Part shown: positions 10,111-18,604 of the stretch, in pieces
Layout: the number at the start of each line of letters is the position of its first letter
Numbering within the stretch: position 1 is the first letter of the stretch
Assembly: GCA_029210585.1 (NCBI GenBank)
Contig: JARGFP010000019.1
Span: 32,267-96,266, forward strand
Length of the DNA stretch: 64,000 bases
Origin: Bacteroidales bacterium
GTDB lineage: Bacteria; Bacteroidota; Bacteroidia; Bacteroidales; GCA-2748055
Reading direction: 5' to 3'
Program-made: the position numbers and the translations under genes
Notes under the pieces: generated by a model
Told to the model about the DNA's origin: nothing
Databases searched by the model: none
The model's input: only the letters and a program-made list of their open reading frames with translations

Positions 10111-11370
10111 ATGACACGCATTTCAACTCTACTTATACTGTCCGTTATTTTTGGCAGTGCCTGCAAACAGCCCATTGATCTATACGCACAGTTCCGGGGA
10201 CCCGACCGTACAGGTATTTTCGCATCAGAAACAGACCTGTCCAGGCAATGGCCTGGCGATGGTCCTGCAGAAATCTTTTATATCGACAGCATTGGAGATG
10301 GTTATGGTTCCCCGGTCATCACCGACGGTCGCATGTATGTTACCGGCGCCCCCGACAGCATGGCTGTTTTGTATTGTTACGACCTGGAAGGTAACCAGTT
10401 ATGGAGTATCGAACTTGGCAGGGAATGGGTGACCACCTACCCGGGATCCCGCTCCGCCCCTACCCTTGCAGGTCCTTACCTCTACACGGGGACCGGTTAT
10501 GGTGACCTTTATTGCGTGGATATACGCGAACAGGAAATCACCTGGTCACGGAATCTGCAGGAGGATTTCCAGGGAATCCTGCCACGATTCGGACATTCAG
10601 AATCGCCTTTGGTGCACGGAGACAAGGTGTTCTGGACTGCCGGCGGCAGCGAGTATAACGTGTTGGCTTTGAACAGGTTCACCGGAGAAACCACCTGGTC
10701 ATCCGAAGGCATGAAAGAACGTTCAGGATACCATCCCCCGCGCGTGATCACTGCAACGGGGGGACGTGAACTGCTGCTGACCTTTACCGCCTACCACCTG
10801 ATGGCATTCGATGTGGACAGCGGTGAACTGCTCTGGACACACGCACAGGACAACTACCCTGCCGAGGAGCGAAAACCTGGCATCGGCGATACACATTCGA
10901 ATACGGTGATCTATGAAAACGGTTCCATCTGGTATGCAGCCGGCGACGGCAACTGTGGCGTGAAATTGGTGTTAAGCGAAGATGGCGGCAATATCTCAGA
11001 AGCTTGGCGCAACAGGGGCTTTGACAGCTACATGGGTGGTATTTTGAAACTTGGCGATCATATTTATGGCAGCGCCACGGCACAGCCCCAGCTCAGGTCC
11101 ATACATGCACAAACCGGAATTATTGCAGATTCCCTCATGATCGGCCGGGGAGTCGTGATCGCTGCCGACAGCATGATCTATTACTACAGTCAGAACGGGA
11201 AAATGTACCTTGTTGCATACAACGATGGTAAGCTGAAAGAAGTAAGCTCCTATAGGATCAGCAAAGGTTCCAGGGAACATTTTTCGCACCCGATTATCCA
11301 TGAAGGCGTCCTGTATGTTCGTCGCGGCCAGTCCATCATGGGATATGACCTGAAATCCGAAATTTCATAG
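10111..11370 (+). CDS. Exported PQQ-type beta-propeller protein
   Basis: 419 aa. The N-terminus is a signal peptide ending FGSAC, possibly a weak lipobox. The body consists of PQQ/BamB-like blade repeats, seen as recurring '...YCYDLEGNQLWSIEL', '...YCVDIREQEITWSRNL', 'LALNRFTGETTWSSEG' and 'MAFDVDSGELLWTHAQ' units. The N-terminal FRGPDRTGIF motif is typical of PQQ-like WD40 proteins of Bacteroidota and Planctomycetota. No PQQ or metal ligands stand out, so it may be a binding or scaffold propeller and not a dehydrogenase. It is monocistronic. Its last ~45 bp are repeated downstream. Confidence 0.85.
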   Translation: MTRISTLLILSVIFGSACKQPIDLYAQFRGPDRTGIFASETDLSRQWPGDGPAEIFYIDSIGDGYGSPVITDGRMYVTGAPDSMAVLYCYDLEGNQLWSIELGREWVTTYPGSRSAPTLAGPYLYTGTGYGDLYCVDIREQEITWSRNLQEDFQGILPRFGHSESPLVHGDKVFWTAGGSEYNVLALNRFTGETTWSSEGMKERSGYHPPRVITATGGRELLLTFTAYHLMAFDVDSGELLWTHAQDNYPAEERKPGIGDTHSNTVIYENGSIWYAAGDGNCGVKLVLSEDGGNISEAWRNRGFDSYMGGILKLGDHIYGSATAQPQLRSIHAQTGIIADSLMIGRGVVIAADSMIYYYSQNGKMYLVAYNDGKLKEVSSYRISKGSREHFSHPIIHEGVLYVRRGQSIMGYDLKSEIS

Positions 11371-11455
11371 ATAGGTTTGCAGCACCGGGTATATGCGCAC
11401 GACATGGTGACCAGTCCATCATGGGATATGGCCTGAAATCTGATATTTGCTAAAT
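11328..11455 (+). repeat. 3'-end echo of the propeller gene (period 83 bp)
   Basis: The gene's last 15 codons (from CCAGTCCATCATGGG at 11328 to the TAG at 11370) recur at 11411-11453 and end in TAA. The 45-bp blocks agree at 38 of 45 positions with no indel. Weaker similarity extends upstream of each block (GTATGTTCG / GTATATGCG), so the original unit was probably the whole 83 bp. Confidence 0.85.
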
Positions 11456-11488
11456 GAGGGTGTATATTTTTCTTTTATCACGAGAAAA

Positions 11489-11541
11489 CCATTATTCATG
11501 GTAAATAATGGGCTGCTTATATTCAGAAATTTGTACTTTTG
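11489..11541 (+). promoter_or_regulatory. Inverted repeat and -7 element upstream of TPR kinase
   Basis: TACTTTTG at 11534-11541 matches TAnnTTTG and predicts a start near 11547, about 14 nt before the ATG at 11561. An 8-bp inverted repeat CCATTATT-N7-AATAATGG (11489-11511) ends where the -33 region should be and could be an operator; it has no T-run and so does not look like a terminator. Confidence 0.45.
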
Positions 11542-11560
11542 AATAAAGAAGACCGAAAAT

Positions 11561-13600
11561 ATGCAGCTCAAAATCCTCAGGATCATCCTGCTTACCGGAC
11601 TGTTTCTGATGCCACCGGTTATATATGCACAAAATGATCCCGTGGAATCACCCGATTCCCTTTTAGCGTTGAGAGGTGGCACCACTGGTATGGAACGGGC
11701 CATGGCCGATCTGTCGATTGCCCAGTATTATTTCCAGAAAGATGACGATTCGCTGATGCATTATGTTGCCCTGCTGGAAGAACATATCGCTGAGGATTAT
11801 AATGCACGGATCGACGCGTTTATAAGGAAATATAAAGGGTACAAGGCGTACCGCGACCTTGATGTGGAGCGGTCCATGGAATTTACACGCGAGGCAATGG
11901 TACTCTTCCGGCAGGTCCTGGATTTCAAGGAGATGGGCTGGATTTCCATGAGACTCGGCACGAATTATTACCGGCTGGGTGATTTTGTTCCCGCAACCGA
12001 ACATTACCTCCAGGGACTTGCTTTTTTTGAGCAGGTGGATCATCAGCGGGGAATTGGCACGGCTTACAACAACCTGGGGCGGGTCAGCTATGAAGCCGGT
12101 GACAGTGATAAGGCACGTAAATATTTTGCAACTTCCCTTGAAATATTTGAAGAAGCAGGACACAATAAACCTGCCCTGAAAACATATAACAACCTGGGGC
12201 TGTTGCTGATGGAGGAAGGCCAGACCAGGGAATCCCTACGGCATCTGTTTATGGCCGCCGAAGGATTCAAAAAAGACAATGACCTGAGGAGGCTCGCGCT
12301 GGTGTATGGAAACATTGCCAATGGATATGACCAGTTGCAATCAATGGATTCAGCCATGTTATTCAGCCGGAAGGCACTGGCGCTCTCAACGCAGCAGCAG
12401 GATGAGATGGGCATGGTACCGGGACTGATTAACCTTGGGTATTTCCTGCGCCTGGAACAGCGGTACGACTCCAGCCTGGCATGTTTTGACAGGGCGCTCG
12501 AGATGGCAAAGGAAAAGAAGCTGTCTGCCTACGAGGAACAGGTGTATCTTGAATTATCGGATCTGTTTGCCGATATGGAAGATTACCAGTCTGCCTACAG
12601 GTACCATATCCTTCGTGACTCGGTGAATAATGTTATCCGTGATGAGAAATCGCAACGCAGGATCGATGAGATGTTGTTCAGTTACAACCAGCGGAGCAGG
12701 GACAATGAACTGCTGAAACTTCGGGAAGACCAGGAAATACAGGCAAGGTTAAACCTGATCTTATTGCTGACCATCATTCTTACATTTGTCGTGGTCATTA
12801 TCCTGATCACCGGGTACCGCAGGAACAGGCATCAAAAGCAACTTCTTGAGCAGAAAAATATCCTCCTGGAGGAAATCAATAACCGGCTTGAGGAATCTGA
12901 AAACGAACTAAAGGTTCGTAACAACGAGCAGAGCAAGTTGTTTTCCATCGTTGCGCATGATCTGCGCAATCCCATTTCTGCGGTGAGTGGATTTGCGGAG
13001 CTGATCGGCGAGAAATATGATGAGCTTGATGATGAAACCCGCAAGGAATATATCGAGCAAATCAGCCTGGGAGCTTTCCGGACGCTCTCGCTCCTGGAAA
13101 ATTTATTGCTCTGGGCAAGGTCCCAGATGGACCTGGTAAAGGTAAAAAAGGAAGATTCTTCTGTGAAAGAGTTGGTAGACACCTGCACCCAACACATGAT
13201 GAGTGCCGTGGAAAAAAAGAATCTTATCCTGACCTTCGATATCCGGGAAGATTTTACGTTGCACGTGGACCGTGAAATGATCAAGGCTGTGCTCAGGAAC
13301 CTTATCGCCAATGCCATTAAATTCAGTTTCCCCGGGCGTGAGATCATTATCAGCACCTTTATCGACGGAACGGACCATTGTATTGCCATAAAGGACCATG
13401 GCACGGGAATCTCCCCTGAAGTGAAAGCATCCTTTTCCTCAAACGGATTCATTACATCCACAGAAGGAACTGCAAAAGAAACCGGGTCGGGTCTGGGCCT
13501 GATGATATCAAAGGATTATACCGAAAGGAATGGCGGAACGCTTAAGGTCGAAAGCGATCCCGGGAAAGGATCAGTATTCACGATTTGTTTCCCGGTATAA
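11561..13600 (+). CDS. TPR-containing membrane sensor histidine kinase
   Basis: 679 aa. It has a signal peptide (about 1-24), TPR repeats in the periplasm (about 130-350, e.g. GTAYNNLGRVSYEAGDSDKA), one membrane helix (397-419), a coiled coil (425-455), then HisKA with phosphoacceptor H466 in FSIVAHDLRNP, N box LRNLIANAIKF, G1 DHGTGIS and G2 GSGLGL of the HATPase. No response regulator or receiver domain is adjacent, so the partner must be elsewhere. It has its own promoter and is flanked by a convergent msrA. Confidence 0.92.
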   Translation: MQLKILRIILLTGLFLMPPVIYAQNDPVESPDSLLALRGGTTGMERAMADLSIAQYYFQKDDDSLMHYVALLEEHIAEDYNARIDAFIRKYKGYKAYRDLDVERSMEFTREAMVLFRQVLDFKEMGWISMRLGTNYYRLGDFVPATEHYLQGLAFFEQVDHQRGIGTAYNNLGRVSYEAGDSDKARKYFATSLEIFEEAGHNKPALKTYNNLGLLLMEEGQTRESLRHLFMAAEGFKKDNDLRRLALVYGNIANGYDQLQSMDSAMLFSRKALALSTQQQDEMGMVPGLINLGYFLRLEQRYDSSLACFDRALEMAKEKKLSAYEEQVYLELSDLFADMEDYQSAYRYHILRDSVNNVIRDEKSQRRIDEMLFSYNQRSRDNELLKLREDQEIQARLNLILLLTIILTFVVVIILITGYRRNRHQKQLLEQKNILLEEINNRLEESENELKVRNNEQSKLFSIVAHDLRNPISAVSGFAELIGEKYDELDDETRKEYIEQISLGAFRTLSLLENLLLWARSQMDLVKVKKEDSSVKELVDTCTQHMMSAVEKKNLILTFDIREDFTLHVDREMIKAVLRNLIANAIKFSFPGREIIISTFIDGTDHCIAIKDHGTGISPEVKASFSSNGFITSTEGTAKETGSGLGLMISKDYTERNGGTLKVESDPGKGSVFTICFPV

Positions 13601-13645
13601 GGAGCCACGCTTCTTTGCCTGGCACTGATTGCCCTGCCCACCAAC

Positions 13646-14278
13646 TCATTTCAGTTTATCCTCAAATACTTTTTTGAATTTTTCTACTTTGGGCTGGATC
13701 ACGATCCGGCAATATCCCTGGTTGGGGTTGTTTTCGAAATATTCCTGGTGATATGCTTCCGCAGGGTAAAAATTACTGAATTCAGTTACTTCCGTGACGA
13801 TCGGGTTATTCCAGATGCCTTCCCTGTCAAGTGCATCGATGATCTCCTCAGCTGCTTTGCGCTGCGCCTCCGAATGGTAAAAGATTGCAGACCTGTACTG
13901 TGTCCCCACATCTGCACCCTGCCTGTTCAGCGTTGTAGGATCATGGGTTTTGAAAAATATTTCAAGTAATTCGATATAGGTGATCACATCAGGATCGCAG
14001 GTGAGCTGGATTGCCTCAGCATGACCGGTCCTGCCCTGGGTCACCTCCCGGTAGGACGGATTGATTACATGTCCGCCGGAATAACCTGACGTTACCGATT
14101 TTACGCCCTTTACCTGGTCAAAGATCGCTTCTGTACACCAGAAACATCCACCTGCAAAGGTTGCCAGTTCTTCGTTATTATTCATTGTGTATTGATTTTC
14201 TCTCTTATAGTTTTCTGCCCACACCACCATTCCGGTCAGAAAGAATAACAGTGACAGGATTACACCTGCTTGTCTCAT
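13646..14278 (-). CDS. msrA: Peptide methionine (S)-S-oxide reductase MsrA, exported form
   Basis: Repairs oxidised methionine. 210 aa with catalytic C45 in FAGGCFWCTEAIF, GYSGGH, GHAEAIQL and GTQYRSAIFYH, all family hallmarks. The first ~21 residues (MRQAGVILSLLFFLTGMVVWA) form a signal sequence, so the enzyme should act outside the cytoplasm. No MsrB domain is fused. It is divergent from the AmmeMemoRadiSam operon with an 84-bp gap. Confidence 0.94.
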   Translation of the reverse strand: MRQAGVILSLLFFLTGMVVWAENYKRENQYTMNNNEELATFAGGCFWCTEAIFDQVKGVKSVTSGYSGGHVINPSYREVTQGRTGHAEAIQLTCDPDVITYIELLEIFFKTHDPTTLNRQGADVGTQYRSAIFYHSEAQRKAAEEIIDALDREGIWNNPIVTEVTEFSNFYPAEAYHQEYFENNPNQGYCRIVIQPKVEKFKKVFEDKLK

Positions 14279-14362
14279 CTGCTTCGTGTTTTAAATGTAA
14301 ACAACCAGGATTTACTTATTGTTTGGGCCGGATACGTTAAAAAATGTTGTAACTTACTGCGT

Positions 14363-15373
14363 ATGCACGAAGCCAGTTTCTACATCGGGATCCCGGGGAA
14401 CAAGGCAAAATGCACGCTTTGCCCCCATGAATGTATTATTCAGGAAGGAAAACAGGGAATCTGCAAGGTCAGAAGCTTCAGAAATGAAAAACTGATCAGT
14501 GATACTTACGGACGCTTGTCGGCCATTGCGGCCGACCCTGTTGAAAAAAAACCACTGTACCACTTCTACCCGGGTAAAAGCATTCTTTCGCTTGGCTCCA
14601 TCGGCTGCAACATGCACTGCCGGCATTGTCAGAATGAAGATATTTCCCAGTGCATCGGGATCACACCCGCATCGCTCAAAAGTTATTCTACAGAGGATAT
14701 CATGCACAGGGCAGCTGCATCCGGCACCGACCTGGTGGCCTTCACGTATAATGAGCCTGTGGTAAATTATGAATTCATGCTGGATACAGCCAGGGCCATG
14801 CATGCAGCCGGGAGAGCATGTGTGCTGGTTTCCAACGGGTATATCATGCCGGAACCTCTCGGGGCCCTGCTTCCTTATATTTCAGCCTGCAACATCGACC
14901 TGAAGGCATTTGACGCTGCTTTCTACAGGAAGGTTGCCGGGGCAAGGCTTGCCCCGGTGCTCCGTTCCATGGAGATGATTCACCAGGCCGGAAAGCACAT
15001 GGAGGTCACCTTTCTTGTAATTCCGGGCATGAATGATGACCGGGAATTGTTCAGAAAAATGAGCATGTACCTGGCCGAAAAATTTGGTAAAAGCCAGGTC
15101 TTGCACCTTTCCAGGTATTTTCCGCATTACAAAATGCGGCTTCCTGCGACATCAATGGAAACAATGGAAGCACTTGTGTCCATTGCAAGGGAATACCTGG
15201 AGTTCGTATACCCGGGAAATACAGGTACTGCAATGGACTCCAACACCTATTGTCCTTCATGTGGAAATCTCCTGATCGGCCGCAACCATTACATGGTCAC
15301 CATTCCCGGTATCCGGTACGGAAGATGTCAACAATGTGAACAACAGGTCCACGGAAAATTCAGTAACCAATGA
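14363..15373 (+). CDS. amrS: AmmeMemoRadiSam system radical SAM enzyme
   Basis: 336 aa from the ATG at 14363, chosen because family members begin near the N-terminal motif CTLCPHEC; the longer frame from 14270 adds an unconserved head. Features: an N-terminal Cys set (C17, C20, C24, C34), the radical SAM cluster motif GCNMHCRHC (C82, C86, C89), and a C-terminal zinc-ribbon-like CPSCGN ... RCQQC. The reaction is not established for this family. It overlaps amrB by 4 bp (ATGA) and is first in a three-gene operon with amrB and amrA, the defining partners. Confidence 0.93.
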   Translation: MHEASFYIGIPGNKAKCTLCPHECIIQEGKQGICKVRSFRNEKLISDTYGRLSAIAADPVEKKPLYHFYPGKSILSLGSIGCNMHCRHCQNEDISQCIGITPASLKSYSTEDIMHRAAASGTDLVAFTYNEPVVNYEFMLDTARAMHAAGRACVLVSNGYIMPEPLGALLPYISACNIDLKAFDAAFYRKVAGARLAPVLRSMEMIHQAGKHMEVTFLVIPGMNDDRELFRKMSMYLAEKFGKSQVLHLSRYFPHYKMRLPATSMETMEALVSIAREYLEFVYPGNTGTAMDSNTYCPSCGNLLIGRNHYMVTIPGIRYGRCQQCEQQVHGKFSNQ

Positions 15374-16200
15374 TTAAAGAAGCATCAGTAGAAGGCAGAT
15401 TCTATCCCTATGGGAAAGATACCATCTTTCAACAGATTTCAGAAATGGAAGGTAAGGCAAGATACCCCGACCATGAGGGTGATTATCACCGTACCATAGG
15501 CGCAGTTGTTCCCCATGCGGGACATGTGTACAGTGGATACCAGACGATTCCGTTTTTCAGGCTGCTGCGTAAAAGGGAGGAATGGCCGGAAACATTCGTC
15601 ATTCTTCATCCCAACCACACGGGAACCGGTCCGGAAATCGCACTTGATCCCCACGAAGGCTGGAAGAATTCAGCAGGGACAGTACCTCTCGATCATGCAT
15701 TTGGAGCCTCCCTCTCCTATCCGTCAGATGCCAGTGCACACCGGCATGAACATTCAGCAGAAGTGATCATACCCTACCTGCAATATTTTTTTGAGAACCA
15801 TAACTTCCGGATACTGCCGGTATGTATGAAGCGACAAACAAGTGAGCAGGCGGAAGAACTCGCGGAGCGGCTGATCAGTGCGCAAAGGCAGCATCAGCGC
15901 AATATCATGGTCATTGCTTCCAGTGATTTTTCCCACTTTGTTGCTCCCGATAAAGGAGCCCGGAACGACCAGATGGTGCTGGACCAGGTGGAAACAAGGG
16001 ACACCAGTGCCGTCGAGGATACCGTGGTCAGTAACAACATCTCCGTGTGCGGGTATGGACCCATCATGACGCTGATGGCCTATTCCGGAATGATCAGCAA
16101 GGAGTACTGCACCTCCATTCTTGCCCGTGGGCATTCCGGGGAGGTGTACCCTTCCAGGGAAGTGGTGGATTATATTTCAATACTGTTTTACAGTGAATGA
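15370..16200 (+). CDS. amrB: AmmeMemoRadiSam system protein B (MEMO1 family)
   Basis: 276 aa, homologous to eukaryotic MEMO1 and related in fold to class III extradiol dioxygenases. Visible putative metal-site and fold motifs are VVPHAGHVYSG (H49), ILHPNHTG, HEHSAEV and ASSDFSHF. Its 5' end overlaps amrS by 4 bp and its 3' end lies 4 bp from the amrA start, so translation is probably coupled. The biochemical function in bacteria is unresolved. Confidence 0.93.
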   Translation: MIKEASVEGRFYPYGKDTIFQQISEMEGKARYPDHEGDYHRTIGAVVPHAGHVYSGYQTIPFFRLLRKREEWPETFVILHPNHTGTGPEIALDPHEGWKNSAGTVPLDHAFGASLSYPSDASAHRHEHSAEVIIPYLQYFFENHNFRILPVCMKRQTSEQAEELAERLISAQRQHQRNIMVIASSDFSHFVAPDKGARNDQMVLDQVETRDTSAVEDTVVSNNISVCGYGPIMTLMAYSGMISKEYCTSILARGHSGEVYPSREVVDYISILFYSE

Positions 16201-16204
16201 CCCC

Positions 16205-16750
16205 ATGGTATTTACAAAGGATCAGGAACATACGCTGATGAGCATTGCCGAATGGGCAATACATGACCATCTGTCGACCGGCAAACGGCATCCTCTTCCG
16301 GAAACATTCCTGGTCAACGGACTGCTGTCGGAACAGATGGGTGCATTTGTATCAGTTTATGTGGGCAGAAAGCTCAGGGGATGCATCGGAACCTTTTCAG
16401 AAACAGCGCCCCTGTTTGAAAATGTCTGGCAAATGGCCATCCAGGCAGCAACAAAAGATCACAGGTTCAAACCGCTGACAATAAAGGACATTGACCGGAT
16501 GCAGATTGAAATTTCGATATTGTCCAGGCGCCAGCGCATCCGGGGTCCTGAGGATATAGAAATCGGGAAGCATGGGATATACCTGATTAATGGGTACCGG
16601 CGTGCCACGCTCCTGCCACAGGTGGCTGTGAAGCACAATTATTCACCGGTTGAGTTCCTTGAATGCTGCGCTGAAAACAAACTCGGGCTGGACAGGGACA
16701 GCTGGAAGGAAGCGGAGTTGTATGTATACGAGGCGGTGATTATTGGATGA
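16205..16750 (+). CDS. amrA: AmmeMemoRadiSam system protein A (AMMECR1 domain)
   Basis: 181 aa consisting of a single AMMECR1 domain with the signature LRGCIGTF and a following hydrophobic core. ATG at 16205 is preferred; a GTG at 16193 would overlap amrB by 8 bp and cannot be excluded. It is last in the amrS-amrB-amrA operon. In some genomes AMMECR1 and MEMO are fused; here they are separate. No terminator immediately follows the stop; the next one belongs to the small RNA downstream. Confidence 0.92.
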   Translation: MVFTKDQEHTLMSIAEWAIHDHLSTGKRHPLPETFLVNGLLSEQMGAFVSVYVGRKLRGCIGTFSETAPLFENVWQMAIQAATKDHRFKPLTIKDIDRMQIEISILSRRQRIRGPEDIEIGKHGIYLINGYRRATLLPQVAVKHNYSPVEFLECCAENKLGLDRDSWKEAELYVYEAVIIG

Positions 16751-16809
16751 ATACTTTTGTTATTGAGCAGGTAACACTGGTAAAGATGGAAGAATTAACA
16801 ACATTTTTC

Positions 16810-16839
16810 TTTGATGTTTAAATTGAATTGTTATATTTG
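16810..16839 (+). promoter_or_regulatory. Promoter of candidate small RNA
   Basis: TTTG at 16810-16813, an 18-bp spacer, and TATATTTG at 16832-16839. The predicted start is G16845, which is exactly the first base of a 9-bp stem. Confidence 0.7.
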
Positions 16840-16844
16840 TTGCC

Positions 16845-16946
16845 GTTAGTGTGAAGAAAAAACAGTGTTTTAACGATACATACTAACCCTGAAACTACCA
16901 TTTATATAAGGGAATCCTGTCTTATGCGTAAGGCAGGATTTTTTTT
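16845..16946 (+). ncRNA. Candidate ~100-nt small RNA or long structured leader
   Basis: No open frame of note. The transcript predicted from the promoter begins with a stem GTTAGTGTG (16845-16853) pairing with CATACTAAC (16879-16887), nine pairs including one G-U, capped by a smaller AAAAC/GTTTT hairpin. A single-stranded stretch follows, then an 11-bp terminator hairpin (16913-16940) with a T-run. A 94-bp gap separates the end from the sugar transporter, so it could be a free sRNA or an attenuating leader of that gene. I could not match it to a known family; 6S-like RNA of Bacteroidota is one thing to test. Confidence 0.6.
16913..16946 (+). terminator. Terminator of the candidate small RNA
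   Basis: Stem AATCCTGTCTT (16913-16923), loop ATGCGT, stem AAGGCAGGATT (16930-16940) with one G-U pair, then TTTTTT. It lies 95 bp before the transporter ATG, so transcripts reaching 17041 must read through or start later. Confidence 0.85.
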
Positions 16947-17040
16947 ATTTCCTGTTTGGACTCAAATTATGAACATTTTGCACTGACATTTAACAGAAGT
17001 TGGTATATTCAAAAATTTTAAACCAAAATTCTAAAAAATT

Positions 17041-18486
17041 ATGGCAAAGCAGGAAGTTAAACAGAACAAAGGACTTGTTATTGTAATAGCATCCATTGCC
17101 GCTTTAGGCGGATTGTTATTTGGATTTGATACCGGTGTTATTTCCGGTGCCATACCATTTTTGCAGGATTATTTTGAACTAACCGACAGCCAGGTTGAAA
17201 ACGTCACAGCACTTGGTCTTATCGGTGCAGTGGTCGGGGCGCTTGTTACAGGCAGGCTGACAGATTTTCTTGGCCGCAGGAAAGTCATTCTCGGCTCGGC
17301 TTTTGTATTCGCCACGGGAGCTATCTGGACGGGATTCGCGCCAACTGTCACCCAATTAATGATTTCAAGGTTTTACCTTGGTCTTGCCATCGGTGTATCC
17401 TCTTTTGCTGTGCCATTGTATATTTCCGAGATCTCTCCCACAAAGATCCGTGGCAGGTTGGTTTCTATGTTCCAGTTGCTGATCACTGTCGGCATCCTGG
17501 CGGCCTATCTCAGTGACAGGGCATTGGCAGATAACAGCAATCCTGAATCGTGGAGACCCATGCTTTGGGTGGGTGTATTCCCTGCTATCATTCTGTTCGT
17601 GGGAATGTTTTTTCTGCCGGATACGCCTCGCTGGCTGATGAGCAAAGGCCGGGAAAAAGAGAGCCGCAGGATCCTGGCGAAAATTGAATTCCCCGAATTC
17701 ATTGATAAATCCATCTCGGAAATGAAGCAACAGATTGCGCTTGAGGAAATGCAGGCCGGATGGAGAGAGATTTTCAAGCCCTGGCTCCGCAATGCACTTA
17801 TCATTGCTGTCGGGATCATGTTTTTCCAGCAGTTTGTAGGGATCAACACCGTTATTTACTATAGTCCGAAAATTTTCCTCGCTGCAGGGTTTGAGGGAAA
17901 TGAAGCAGCAATTGCAGCATCCGTGATCGTTGGCGTTGTCAACGTTCTCTTTACCATCGTATCCCTGTTCGTTATCGACCGCCTGGGAAGAAGGAAGTTG
18001 TTTTTTATCGGGGTTTCGGGCATTACGATTGCACTGATCTCCATGGGTCTTGGGTTCATGATTGAAGGAGTTTCAAAATGGTTCCTCGTTACCTCCATGC
18101 TGGTATACATTGCTTTCTTTGCTATCAGTCTTGGCCCATTGGGCTGGCTGATCATCACCGAGGTCTTCCCGACAAGGGTGCGCGGCCTTGGTTCTTCCAT
18201 CGGTTCCCTTTCCAACTGGGGATTCAATACCCTCGTCGTATGGACATTCTTTAAGATGGCAAGTGCCTTTGGAAATGCCAAAGATGTTGTTGTTCCTGAA
18301 GGTTCGGATCTTTCCTCAGTGTGCCCGACATGCGTGGGAAGCGTTTTCTGGGTTTTCGCCGCCATTGCATTGATTGGTTTGGTATGGGGATATTTCTTTA
18401 TTCCGGAAACGAAGAATGTTTCACTCGAAGAGATCGAAGCCCATTGGCGCGACGGAAAAAAACCACGCGATCTGAAAGCAGGATAA
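17041..18486 (+). CDS. Sugar porter family MFS transporter (sugar/H+ symporter)
   Basis: 481 aa with 12 predicted membrane helices. Sugar porter signatures are all present: GFDTGVISGAIPFL, GRLTDFLGRRK, PLYISEISPTKIRGRL, PDTPRWL, QQFVGINTVIYYSPKIF, DRLGRRK, GPLGWLIITEVFPTRVRG and PETKNVSLEEIE. XylE/GalP-type symporters are the closest functional analogues; the sugar cannot be told from sequence. A weak promoter (TTG at 16978, TATATTCA at 17004) lies upstream. No sugar catabolic gene is adjacent. Confidence 0.93.
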   Translation: MAKQEVKQNKGLVIVIASIAALGGLLFGFDTGVISGAIPFLQDYFELTDSQVENVTALGLIGAVVGALVTGRLTDFLGRRKVILGSAFVFATGAIWTGFAPTVTQLMISRFYLGLAIGVSSFAVPLYISEISPTKIRGRLVSMFQLLITVGILAAYLSDRALADNSNPESWRPMLWVGVFPAIILFVGMFFLPDTPRWLMSKGREKESRRILAKIEFPEFIDKSISEMKQQIALEEMQAGWREIFKPWLRNALIIAVGIMFFQQFVGINTVIYYSPKIFLAAGFEGNEAAIAASVIVGVVNVLFTIVSLFVIDRLGRRKLFFIGVSGITIALISMGLGFMIEGVSKWFLVTSMLVYIAFFAISLGPLGWLIITEVFPTRVRGLGSSIGSLSNWGFNTLVVWTFFKMASAFGNAKDVVVPEGSDLSSVCPTCVGSVFWVFAAIALIGLVWGYFFIPETKNVSLEEIEAHWRDGKKPRDLKAG

Positions 18487-18506
18487 CTGACTGTATCACA
18501 AATTAT

Positions 18507-18536
18507 AAGCCCCGGGAATTCCCGGGGCTTTTTTTT
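18507..18536 (+). terminator. Rho-independent terminator of the sugar transporter
   Basis: Near-perfect palindrome AAGCCCCGGG-AATT-like centre-CCCGGGGCTT (18507-18530) followed by eight T, 20 bp after the stop codon. Confidence 0.9.
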
Positions 18537-18604
18537 GGGAGATTTTTTGGCACATGATTTGATTTACATACATCAAATAATTTGAAACAATAAATCCTCT
18601 GGTC

